Source of the DNA: an uncultured Microbacterium sp.
GTDB lineage: Bacteria; Actinomycetota; Actinomycetes; Actinomycetales; Microbacteriaceae
Assembly: GCA_947647645.1 (NCBI GenBank)
Contig: CANSLE010000036.1
Coordinates: forward strand, 1 to 13,463
Direction of reading: 5' to 3'
Length of the DNA: 13,463 bases
Shown here: positions 1 through 6,263 of the stretch, piece after piece
Layout: every line of letters starts with the position of its first letter
Position numbering within the stretch: position 1 is the stretch's first letter
Program-made: the position numbers and the translations under genes
The notes under the pieces: generated by a model
Databases searched by the model: none
What the model was told of the DNA's origin: nothing
What the model saw: the letters and a program-made list of their open reading frames with translations, nothing else

Positions 1-47
1 CGGGCGCCGCCGCGCGGACGCTGCGCGCCGCATGGGACGCCGCATGA
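1..47 (+). CDS. 3' end of a gene, probably thiamine-phosphate synthase (partial)
   Basis: Only the last 14 codons are inside the window. Read from base 3, the frame gives GAAARTLRAAWDAA and a TGA at 45-47. The alanine/arginine-rich helix ending in a short acidic tail resembles the C-terminus of actinobacterial ThiE proteins, which join the pyrimidine and thiazole halves of thiamine. The stop overlaps the downstream thiD start as ATGA (44-47), a typical translational coupling within an operon. The identity is inferred mainly from this linkage to thiD-tenA; the visible residues cannot prove it. Another thiamine gene such as thiM or thiG would also fit the position. Confidence 0.45.
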   Translation, partial: GAAARTLRAAWDAA

Positions 48-1510
48 GCGGCCAGCGCGCCATCCCGCGGGTGCTCTCCATCGCCGGAACGGACCCGACA
101 GGCGGGGCCGGCATCCAGGCCGACCTCAAGAGCATCGCCGCGAACGGCGGCTACGGCATGGCGGTCGTCACCGCACTCGTCGCGCAGAACACTCACGGGG
201 TCCGCTCCGTGCACGTCCCACCGACCTCGTTCCTCGCCGAGCAGCTCGACGCCGTCTCGGACGACGTCGAGATCGACGCGGTCAAGATCGGCATGCTCGC
301 CACGGCGGAGGTGATCGACACGGTCGCACGGTGGCTCGACCGGGTGCGCCCGCCCGTCGTGGTGCTCGATCCGGTCATGGTCGCCACGAGCGGGGACCGG
401 CTGCTCGATGCGGATGCCGAGGATGCGCTGCGGCGGCTGCTGCCCGCCGCCGACCTCGTGACCCCCAACGTCCCGGAGCTCGCCCTCCTCGCCGACGAGC
501 CGGAGGCCGCGACCTGGCGCGAGGTTCTCGACCAGGCGCGGCGCGTCGGCGAACGGTACGGTGTCCGCGTGCTCGCCAAGGGCGGCCACCTCGCGGGGGA
601 GAGCCTGCCAGACGCGCTCGTGGGGCCGGCGGACACGGTCACCGAATTCCCCGGCATCCGCATCGAGACACGGAACACCCACGGCACCGGATGCTCGTTC
701 TCGTCCGCCGTCGCGACGCGGGTCGCCCAGAGCGGGCAGTGGTCCCGCGCCATCGTCGACTCCAAACGCTGGCTCGCCGAGAGCATCCGACACGGCGCGC
801 GCCTCGAGGTCGGCTCCGGGCACGGCCCGGTCAGCCACTTCGCCGGACTGTGGGCGCGCGGCGGCACCACCACCGCGCCGACGGCCGCAGAGATCGAGGC
901 GGAATGGTGGGCGCACATCGCCGACATCCGCCACGACATCGACGAGCTCCCGTTCGTGCGGGAACTCGGAGCCGGAACCCTCGCGCGCCATGTCTTCGAG
1001 CGCTACCTCGCGCAGGACGCCATCTACCTGCGCGACTACGCGCGGGTTCTCGCCGATGCCTCGCGTCTGGCGCCGACCTCGACCGAGCGCGCGTTCTGGG
1101 CCGGGTGCGCGCAGAACGCGATCCTCGGTGAGCTGCAGCTGCACGAGAGCTGGCTCGCGGGCGAGAGCAGACGCGAGGCGCACGCCGACGCCGTGACGAC
1201 GGCCTACCTCAACCATCTGCTCGCCGCCTCCGCGCGGGGCGACTACGCGGTCCTCATCGCCGCGTTGCTGCCGTGCTTCTGGGTGTATCAGGACGTCGGT
1301 GAACGCCTGCATCCGCTGTCTCATCCGACGCACCCGTACCGATCGTGGCTCGACACCTACGCCGACGAGGCTTTCGCCGACTCGACGCGGCAGGCCATCG
1401 ACATCGTCGCGCATGCGGCCGCGTCGGCGAACGACGACGTCCGCGCCGCGATGCGGGAGGCATTCCGCGCGTCGACGCACCACGAACGGGCTTTCTTCAC
1501 CCGCGAGTGA
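44..1510 (+). CDS. thiD: Fused HMP/HMP-phosphate kinase (ThiD) and TenA-type thiaminase II
   Basis: A 488-residue cytoplasmic protein. The N-terminal half (about residues 8-265) is a ribokinase-fold ThiD domain, which phosphorylates hydroxymethylpyrimidine twice for thiamine synthesis. It shows the substrate loop AGTDPTGGAGIQADLK at 14-29 and the anion-hole/catalytic loop GTGCSFSS at 214-221. The C-terminal half (about 285-488) is TenA, which hydrolyses thiamine breakdown products to recover the pyrimidine. It shows QDAIYLRDYAR, Cys411 in LLPCFWVYQ, the YRSWLDTYAD segment and a final glutamate in HHERAFF. Together the fusion salvages pyrimidine and activates it. The kinase-TenA order matches yeast Thi20 and some actinobacterial fusions. 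I chose ATG 44 because it overlaps the upstream stop as ATGA; ATG 32, in the same frame, would add four residues. Confidence 0.94.
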   Translation: MSGQRAIPRVLSIAGTDPTGGAGIQADLKSIAANGGYGMAVVTALVAQNTHGVRSVHVPPTSFLAEQLDAVSDDVEIDAVKIGMLATAEVIDTVARWLDRVRPPVVVLDPVMVATSGDRLLDADAEDALRRLLPAADLVTPNVPELALLADEPEAATWREVLDQARRVGERYGVRVLAKGGHLAGESLPDALVGPADTVTEFPGIRIETRNTHGTGCSFSSAVATRVAQSGQWSRAIVDSKRWLAESIRHGARLEVGSGHGPVSHFAGLWARGGTTTAPTAAEIEAEWWAHIADIRHDIDELPFVRELGAGTLARHVFERYLAQDAIYLRDYARVLADASRLAPTSTERAFWAGCAQNAILGELQLHESWLAGESRREAHADAVTTAYLNHLLAASARGDYAVLIAALLPCFWVYQDVGERLHPLSHPTHPYRSWLDTYADEAFADSTRQAIDIVAHAAASANDDVRAAMREAFRASTHHERAFFTRE

Positions 1511-1513
1511 AGG

Positions 1514-1843
1514 ATGCCGAAATCGCTCCTCGAGCTCAGCGCGACGGTCGAAGGCGGAGCGGGGCTCGAGCGCGGCGGGACCGGTGCGCTGCGCCACGCG
1601 ATGTCCGCGCGCGGTCTGGCCGATCTGCCGCTTCGGCATCCGCCCGTGCGTGAGGCTCATCGGCAGGCGGCTCTCGACACGCCGGCTGGCGACGCCGTGG
1701 CGCTCCTTGGTGCGCTCGGCCCCGAGACGGTCGCTCGGGCGGGGCTCTCCGGCGGCGCCGGATGTCCGTGCTCTCTCGGGTGGGCAGGTGATTCCCGACG
1801 GAGTGCAACACGTGGGTCTTCTCGGGGGCCTCTCAGTGGTTGA
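1514..1843 (+). other. Region between thiD and the MFS gene; weak 109-codon ORF, possibly a small gene or remnant
   Basis: The 322 bases between the two confident genes hold no recognisable gene. An ORF starts at ATG 1514, three bases after the thiD stop, and ends at 1843, just inside the end of the opposite MFS gene. Over its first 80 or so codons about 80% of third positions are G or C, which is compatible with real coding. Its only Shine-Dalgarno-like bases (AAGG) touch the start codon, and the last 25 codons lose the codon pattern. The translation (beginning MPKSLLELSATVEGG) matches no family I recognise. It could be a small actinobacterial protein, a decayed gene end, or chance. I saw no convincing terminator hairpin here. 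Confidence 0.2.
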
Positions 1844-3368
1844 CGGGGTCGGCATCGAGGCTGTCGGAGGGGATGGCTCGCCAGGCGATGATCGACGCGA
1901 TGACGAGGAGCACCGCGGCGATGATCGACGTGTACTGCATTCCCGTGGTGAACGCGTGCTGAGCGTGCGCGAAGAAGTCCGCTTCGAGAGGGACATCGGG
2001 GTTGAGTACCTTGCGAGCGTTGGCGAGCGAGTCGTTCACCGCTGCTGCGGTCGCATCGTCGATGCCGTCGGGCACGACCAGCTGGCTCCGGTAGATCGCG
2101 ACGTGGATGGAGCCCAGGACTGCGATTCCCAGAGCGACGCCCAGTTCATAGGCTGTTTCCGACACGGATGCGGCGGCGCCGGCGCGCGACTTCGGGACCA
2201 CGGAGACGACGGCATCAGTGCCCAGCGTCATAGCGATACCGGTTCCGAGTCCGATGAGGGAGAGGCTCACGCCGATCAGAAGGTAGCCATCGAGTCCTTC
2301 GGCGATCGCGAGTATTCCGAGTCCAACGGCTGCGGTGGCGAGTCCGACCCCGATGGTGCGGCCGCGCCCGAGCCGTCGAACGACGACGCCGACGATGAGG
2401 ATGACGAAGAGAGAAGCGATCGTCATGGGCAAGCCGGCGACACCGGCGAGCAGCGGACCATACCCGCGGACCAGCTGGAGATACTGGGAGAAGAAGTACA
2501 GGAGGCCGGTGAAGGCGAAGATCGTGAGGCCGATAGCGCCGATCGCTCCGGAGAATGCGGGGATGCGGAAGAGGCGAACGTCGATGAGGGGCGTCTCAAG
2601 CTTCCGTTGGCGAACCACGAATGCTGTGCCGGCAAGCACGCCGACCGCGGCGGCGACGATGTTCGTGCCATCCATTCCGTGACCGAGCGTGCGCTTCACG
2701 GCGTAGACGATCGGGATGATCGCGAAGATCGACAGCAGAGCCGAGAGAACGTCGACGCGCGGCTTATCGGGGTTCTTGGATTCGGGGATCAGGAAGAGGC
2801 CGCCGACGATGATGACGACGACGACGGGGATGTTGATCAGGAAGACCGCGCCCCAATGGAAATGCTCCAGCAACGCCCCTCCCACGAGCGGGCCCACTGC
2901 GGCGCCGGAGACGCTTCCTGCGGCCCAGATCGCGATTGCGCGCATCCGCTGCTTCGGGTCCTCGAAGATCGCGCGGATCAGCGACAGGGTGGAGGGCATG
3001 AGCGTCGCTCCGCTGATGCCGAGCAGGGCGCGCGCGGCGATGAGCATGTCCGCGGTGGTCGCGAACGCCGCGATCGCGGACGCAATGCCGAACCCGGCAG
3101 CGCCGATGAGGAGCAGGCGTTTGCGGCCGATTCGGTCCGCGAGATTGCCCGCGGTGATCAAGAGGCCGGCGAGCATGAAGGAGTAGATGTCACCGATCCA
3201 CAGGATCTGAGTCGTCGAAGCACCCAGGTCTGAGACGAGAGCTGGTACCGCGAGGGCGAGCACAGTCCCGTCGATAGCGAGGATGACCACACCAAGGATG
3301 AGGATCGAGAGAGCGAGCCACTCCCGCGCCCCCGCGCGTACGTGTGTTGTGCTGGTGTCAGTGTGCAT
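1833..3368 (-). CDS. MFS multidrug exporter, DHA2 family (QacA/SmvA/EmrB type)
   Basis: A 511-residue membrane protein, the usual length for 14-helix DHA2 drug:proton antiporters, which expel cationic or amphipathic drugs in exchange for protons. Helix 1 contains the family acidic residue in AIDGTVLALAVPAL (Asp33). The loop 2-3 motif A is GNLADRIGRKR (74-84), and the antiporter motif C is GAAVGPLVGG (155-164) in helix 5. QILWIGDIYSFMLAGL strongly recalls QacA/SmvA/LfrA. The ATG start at 3368 is preceded by GAAGG about ten bases upstream. The gene is not part of the iron operon: 166 bp separate it from SIP, and it has its own operator-like palindrome. Sample lines of this gene run about 58-65% GC against roughly 65-73% in lines I counted elsewhere, a weak hint of acquisition. 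A siderophore-export role is possible but unsupported by specific residues. Confidence 0.93.
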   Translation of the reverse strand: MHTDTSTTHVRAGAREWLALSILILGVVILAIDGTVLALAVPALVSDLGASTTQILWIGDIYSFMLAGLLITAGNLADRIGRKRLLLIGAAGFGIASAIAAFATTADMLIAARALLGISGATLMPSTLSLIRAIFEDPKQRMRAIAIWAAGSVSGAAVGPLVGGALLEHFHWGAVFLINIPVVVVIIVGGLFLIPESKNPDKPRVDVLSALLSIFAIIPIVYAVKRTLGHGMDGTNIVAAAVGVLAGTAFVVRQRKLETPLIDVRLFRIPAFSGAIGAIGLTIFAFTGLLYFFSQYLQLVRGYGPLLAGVAGLPMTIASLFVILIVGVVVRRLGRGRTIGVGLATAAVGLGILAIAEGLDGYLLIGVSLSLIGLGTGIAMTLGTDAVVSVVPKSRAGAAASVSETAYELGVALGIAVLGSIHVAIYRSQLVVPDGIDDATAAAVNDSLANARKVLNPDVPLEADFFAHAQHAFTTGMQYTSIIAAVLLVIASIIAWRAIPSDSLDADPVNH

Positions 3369-3410
3369 GTTCTGGTGGCCTTCGGCTCGATAGCGGGCTC
3401 TAGCGGTCTG

Positions 3411-3436
3411 AACTTAACCGACCGGACGGTATAGTT
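3411..3436. promoter_or_regulatory. 26-bp imperfect palindrome, probable TetR-family operator
   Basis: The palindrome is centred between 3423 and 3424, and 10 of its 13 base pairs are complementary. The core is ACCGACCGGACGGT (3417-3430), flanked by AACT at 3411-3414 and its mirror AGTT at 3433-3436. The ACCG-n-CCGG-n-CGGT design is typical of operators bound by TetR-family repressors of efflux genes. It lies 43 bp upstream of the MFS start and covers the proposed -10 box, so a bound repressor would block the promoter. No TetR gene is in the window, so the regulator must be encoded elsewhere. Confidence 0.65.
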
Positions 3437-3456
3437 ATATCAGGTCATCCACGGAA
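3428..3456 (-). promoter_or_regulatory. Candidate sigma-70-type promoter of the MFS exporter
   Basis: On the minus strand a -35-like TTCCGT (3456-3451) and a -10-like TATACC (3433-3428) are separated by exactly 17 bp. The -10 lies inside the right arm of the palindrome. A second AT-rich hexamer (TATAAC) directly upstream is an alternative -10. The -35 match is poor, so the position is inferred from spacing and from the local AT-rich patch in otherwise GC-rich DNA. Confidence 0.4.
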
Positions 3457-3534
3457 GTCTGTGCCGGCTTCGGCCACCTGGACCTACATGTTCCGGGGAG
3501 GGCTTCTGCAGGCGCCTTCGGCTGTGCTCCGGGC

Positions 3535-4425
3535 TCAGAGCCCGAGCTGGTCGAGTCTCTCCTCGAACCGCATCTGCACGTCTTCGGGCTCGTCGTCCTC
3601 CGTCTCGGTCCAGATCGCGTCGAGCTCCTTCTGTACTGACTCGGGGAGCGCGGCGAACTTCTTGTCCCATGCGGCGATGGGGGTCCAGTAGCCGACGACC
3701 TTGAACCGCGTCGCGGGCAGACCGAGCTCCTTGCGCAGATATTTGCGCACATCGCGCAGTGCGACCGTCTCGCCCGCCACCCATACGTATCCCTCATCGA
3801 GAGCGAGCCGTTCGTCGACGATGCCGCGCACCAGCTGACCGAGCGCGCTCGGGCCGTGGCCGTTGCCGCCGACGACCCAGGTGACCTCCATGTCGCGGCC
3901 GACCTCGAACGCGAACCGGTCCTGTTCGCCGGGCACCTCGAGCACGACGCGGGTGCGTACTCCCTCCGGCGTCTCCGCGGCGATACGCATGACCGCGGGC
4001 AGACCGGTGAGGTCGGCCACGAGCACCTGCCAGGTGATGCCGTCCGGTGGCGAGTACAGCCCGGTTGGCGCGGTCAACCCGAGCACGTGACCGGGTTCGG
4101 CGCGTGCCGCCCAGGGGCCCGCGATGCCCGCCTCATGAGTGACGAAGTCGATGTCGACCTCTCCGGCATCCGGGCGCACACCGCTGATCGTGTAGGTGCG
4201 CATCGGAGCCTCCGGCGCACCCTCCGGCGTCTCCCACCAGTCGCCGGCCGGCAGGGGCAGCGACACGTTGGTCGGGTCTTCGCCGTGCGGGAAGAACACC
4301 CGCACGTACTCGTCGCCGATGCCGGTGCTCAGGAAGCCGGCGACGCCGTCACCTCCGAGAGTGATGCGGACCAGATTCGGGGTGAGGATCGCCGTGCTGG
4401 TCACGATTCCACGGTGGATGGTCAC
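3535..4425 (-). CDS. Siderophore-interacting protein (FAD-dependent ferric-siderophore reductase)
   Basis: A 296-residue cytoplasmic flavoprotein of the SIP/ViuB family, which uses NAD(P)H or ferredoxin electrons to reduce Fe(III) in an imported siderophore and release Fe(II). The FAD-binding motif is RTYTI at 76-80. It is followed by the glycine-rich segment around HEAGIAGPWAARAEPG, the SIP signature region DLTGLPAVMRIAAETP, and the C-terminal AGETVALRDVRKYL and GYW motifs. The usual glutamate of the DET-type motif is leucine here (DLTG). The start is GTG at 4425, overlapping the upstream ABC stop as GTGA (4422-4425), so translation is probably coupled. It is the last gene of the iron operon. 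In mycobacterial IrtA an equivalent domain is fused to the ABC protein; here it is separate. Confidence 0.93.
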   Translation of the reverse strand: MTIHRGIVTSTAILTPNLVRITLGGDGVAGFLSTGIGDEYVRVFFPHGEDPTNVSLPLPAGDWWETPEGAPEAPMRTYTISGVRPDAGEVDIDFVTHEAGIAGPWAARAEPGHVLGLTAPTGLYSPPDGITWQVLVADLTGLPAVMRIAAETPEGVRTRVVLEVPGEQDRFAFEVGRDMEVTWVVGGNGHGPSALGQLVRGIVDERLALDEGYVWVAGETVALRDVRKYLRKELGLPATRFKVVGYWTPIAAWDKKFAALPESVQKELDAIWTETEDDEPEDVQMRFEERLDQLGL

Positions 4426-6263
4426 GGAGTCTCCGTCTCTTCGTTCGGGGCGGGGGGATCGGCCGGGGGGGGGGGATCGGGGGCGGATCGCTCATCGGCC
4501 GGCAGCTGCGTCTGCGCGAGCCAGGAGTCGCGGTACAGGCCGTCGGCAGCGAGGAGCTGCTCGTGCGTACCGTGCTGTACCGCGCGCCCGTCGGCGAAGA
4601 CGACGATCTGCTCGGCCGTGGCGGCCTGCTGCAGCCGGTGCGCGACGAGCAAGGTCGTACGGCCCTTGCGCAGCGCGGTGATCGCCTTCTCCACCGCGTC
4701 GCGGTGTTGCAGTCCGACGTCGGCGGTCGCCTCGTCGAGGATCACAATCGCGGGATCGGCCAGAAACGCCCGTGCGACGGCGAGCTGCTGGATGCGGCCC
4801 TCGTCCATCGGCACGGCAGCGGCATCCGATGAGTCCGAGCCGCCGGACTGCTGATTCAGCGCCTCAACCGCCCAATCCGCCCCGACCGCGTGCAGCGCGG
4901 CGAGCATCTGTTCGTGACTCGCGTCCGGATCGACCAGCCGCAGGTTGTCGGCGATCGTGCCACGGAACTGATGCAGCTCTTGCGACAGGTAGTACGGTGC
5001 CTCCGTTGCCGCGGCCAGATGGACGCTACCCGATGTCGGCGGATGATGCCCCGCGACGACGCGGGCCAAGGTGCTCTTGCCCGAGCCCGAGCTTCCGACC
5101 AGCGCAGTGGTCGTCACCCGCGGGACCCGGAGGTTCACGTCGCTGATGCCGCGACCGGTGGTGGGGTAGTGGAAGGTCACGCCGCGCAGCTCGATACCGG
5201 CGGATGTCGTCGGCATCGCATCCGCGTCCGCGCCCTGTGCGCGTGAGGTTTCACGAGCGAGGTCGATGACGCCCACGAGGCGTGCGAGTCCTATCGCCGC
5301 GCGCTGGATGTCGTTGAGGCCGAAGATCAGTTGACCGACCGGTCCGAACAGTCGATGGAACAGCAGTGCGGCCGTGGTCACCATGCCCACCGTGATCGCG
5401 CTCGCGGACTGCAGCAGGAAGCCGGTGCCGAGGATCGCGGCCAGGCCGACCAGTTCGCCGCCGTTGATCCACCGGAACAGCCGATTCGTCACCCGCACGC
5501 CCTCGATCTGCATCCGGATCGAGGCCTCGGCGCGCTCGGAGACGCGGGCGAGTGCGTGCTCTTGCTCGTTGAACGCGGTCAGCGTGTCGATGCCCTCGAC
5601 CGCATCGAGCACAGCTTGGCTGCGTGCGGCCTCGCGCACGCGCACCTCGCGGAAAACGACCCGCGAACTGCGCAGGAAAGCCCGGGTGCCGAGCACGTAG
5701 AACGGCGCGGAGGCGATGCCGGCGAGGGCGAGACGGGGGTCGAGCGCGGTCAACGCGACCACGGAGACGACGATCGCGAAGGCGGCGGACAGGAGAGTGG
5801 GGGCGACGTTTCCGCCGGCCTCCGCCACCGCGTCGACGTCGCCGGTGATGCGGGAGAGCAGGTCGGCGCTCTCGCCGTCGTCGACCGCGCTCACCGGCAG
5901 ACGCATGGCTGAGGCGAACACGTCTTCGCGCAGGCTGGCGAGCATGTCCTGGACCAGACCCGTGAGCACTCGCACCGCCCACAGCATCACGATGGCAGCG
6001 CCGATCGCGCCGGCGCCGGCGCCGACGACCCAGCCGGCGATGGTCGCGAATCCTGCGTCGGATGACACCGCGTCGACGATGCGCCCCAGGCACGCCGGCA
6101 TCACGATGCCGAGAGCGGATGCCGCGAGAAACAGCGCCGCGACGCCCGCTGCTCTGCCCGGGTGCTCGCGCAGCAGCACTCCGACCGCGGCGCGCACGCG
6201 GGCGCTGGAGGCGATCGGCAGCAGGGGCGGGGGAGTGTCGTGGGTGTCACCCATGCCGAGCAT
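4422..6263 (-). CDS. Exporter-fold ABC half-transporter with degenerate signature motif (IrtB/YbtQ-like)
   Basis: A 613-residue protein with an N-terminal six-helix membrane domain (about 30-330) and a C-terminal ATPase domain. Walker A GSSGSGKST (390-398), Walker B AIVILDEAT (505-513) and the H-loop His542 (VAHR) are intact. The ABC signature is not: the LSGGQ position reads MDEGR (486-490), still followed by the expected QLAVARAF. The D-loop is ADVG instead of SALD. It should pair with the half-transporter encoded just upstream, supplying the working Walker A. Next to SIP, the pair resembles IrtAB or YbtPQ, exporter-fold proteins that import ferric siderophores. ATG 6263 overlaps the upstream gene by 17 bp; ATG 6254 (MGDTHD) would overlap by 8. 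Neither has a clear ribosome site. The C-terminus is proline- and acid-rich. Confidence 0.92.
   Translation of the reverse strand: MLGMGDTHDTPPPLLPIASSARVRAAVGVLLREHPGRAAGVAALFLAASALGIVMPACLGRIVDAVSSDAGFATIAGWVVGAGAGAIGAAIVMLWAVRVLTGLVQDMLASLREDVFASAMRLPVSAVDDGESADLLSRITGDVDAVAEAGGNVAPTLLSAAFAIVVSVVALTALDPRLALAGIASAPFYVLGTRAFLRSSRVVFREVRVREAARSQAVLDAVEGIDTLTAFNEQEHALARVSERAEASIRMQIEGVRVTNRLFRWINGGELVGLAAILGTGFLLQSASAITVGMVTTAALLFHRLFGPVGQLIFGLNDIQRAAIGLARLVGVIDLARETSRAQGADADAMPTTSAGIELRGVTFHYPTTGRGISDVNLRVPRVTTTALVGSSGSGKSTLARVVAGHHPPTSGSVHLAAATEAPYYLSQELHQFRGTIADNLRLVDPDASHEQMLAALHAVGADWAVEALNQQSGGSDSSDAAAVPMDEGRIQQLAVARAFLADPAIVILDEATADVGLQHRDAVEKAITALRKGRTTLLVAHRLQQAATAEQIVVFADGRAVQHGTHEQLLAADGLYRDSWLAQTQLPADERSAPDPPPPADPPAPNEETETP
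4465..4475. repeat. Homopolymer of 11 G (11 C in the coding strand) near the 3' end of the second half-transporter gene
   Basis: An uninterrupted run of 11 G on the plus strand, flanked by shorter G runs at 4447-4457 and 4479-4483. In the minus-strand gene it encodes four prolines in the tail APDPPPPADPPAP, about 14 codons before the stop. Long mononucleotide tracts are prone to slippage during replication, transcription or translation, and to sequencing error. Adding one C, or a -1 ribosomal slip, opens the frame through the stop into the SIP gene. Confidence 0.95.

Noticed and set aside
1299..3233. A 644-codon open frame on the plus strand running opposite the MFS gene.
   Set aside because: It begins inside the tenA part, has no ribosome site, and translates to an arginine-, glycine- and acid-rich sequence of low complexity. 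The minus-strand frame has clear membrane helices and MFS motifs. The plus frame is a GC-driven shadow.
1833..3368. The MFS protein as the dedicated siderophore exporter of the iron operon.
   Set aside because: It has its own promoter and a TetR-like operator, no iron box, and motifs closest to QacA/SmvA drug pumps. Only proximity supports the idea.
3530..3544. Perfect 6-bp hairpin (CGGGCT, loop CAG, AGCCCG) across the SIP stop codon, considered as a terminator.
   Set aside because: The stem is short, includes the stop codon and is not followed by a T-run. Operon termination downstream of SIP is likely, but this hairpin does not prove it.
4842..4866. The string SGGSDSS before MDEGR in the second half-transporter, considered as a shifted ABC signature.
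   Set aside because: The residues after MDEGR (QLAVARAF, then Walker B at the normal distance) fix the alignment, so the signature position is MDEGR. SGGSDSS falls in the preceding variable loop.
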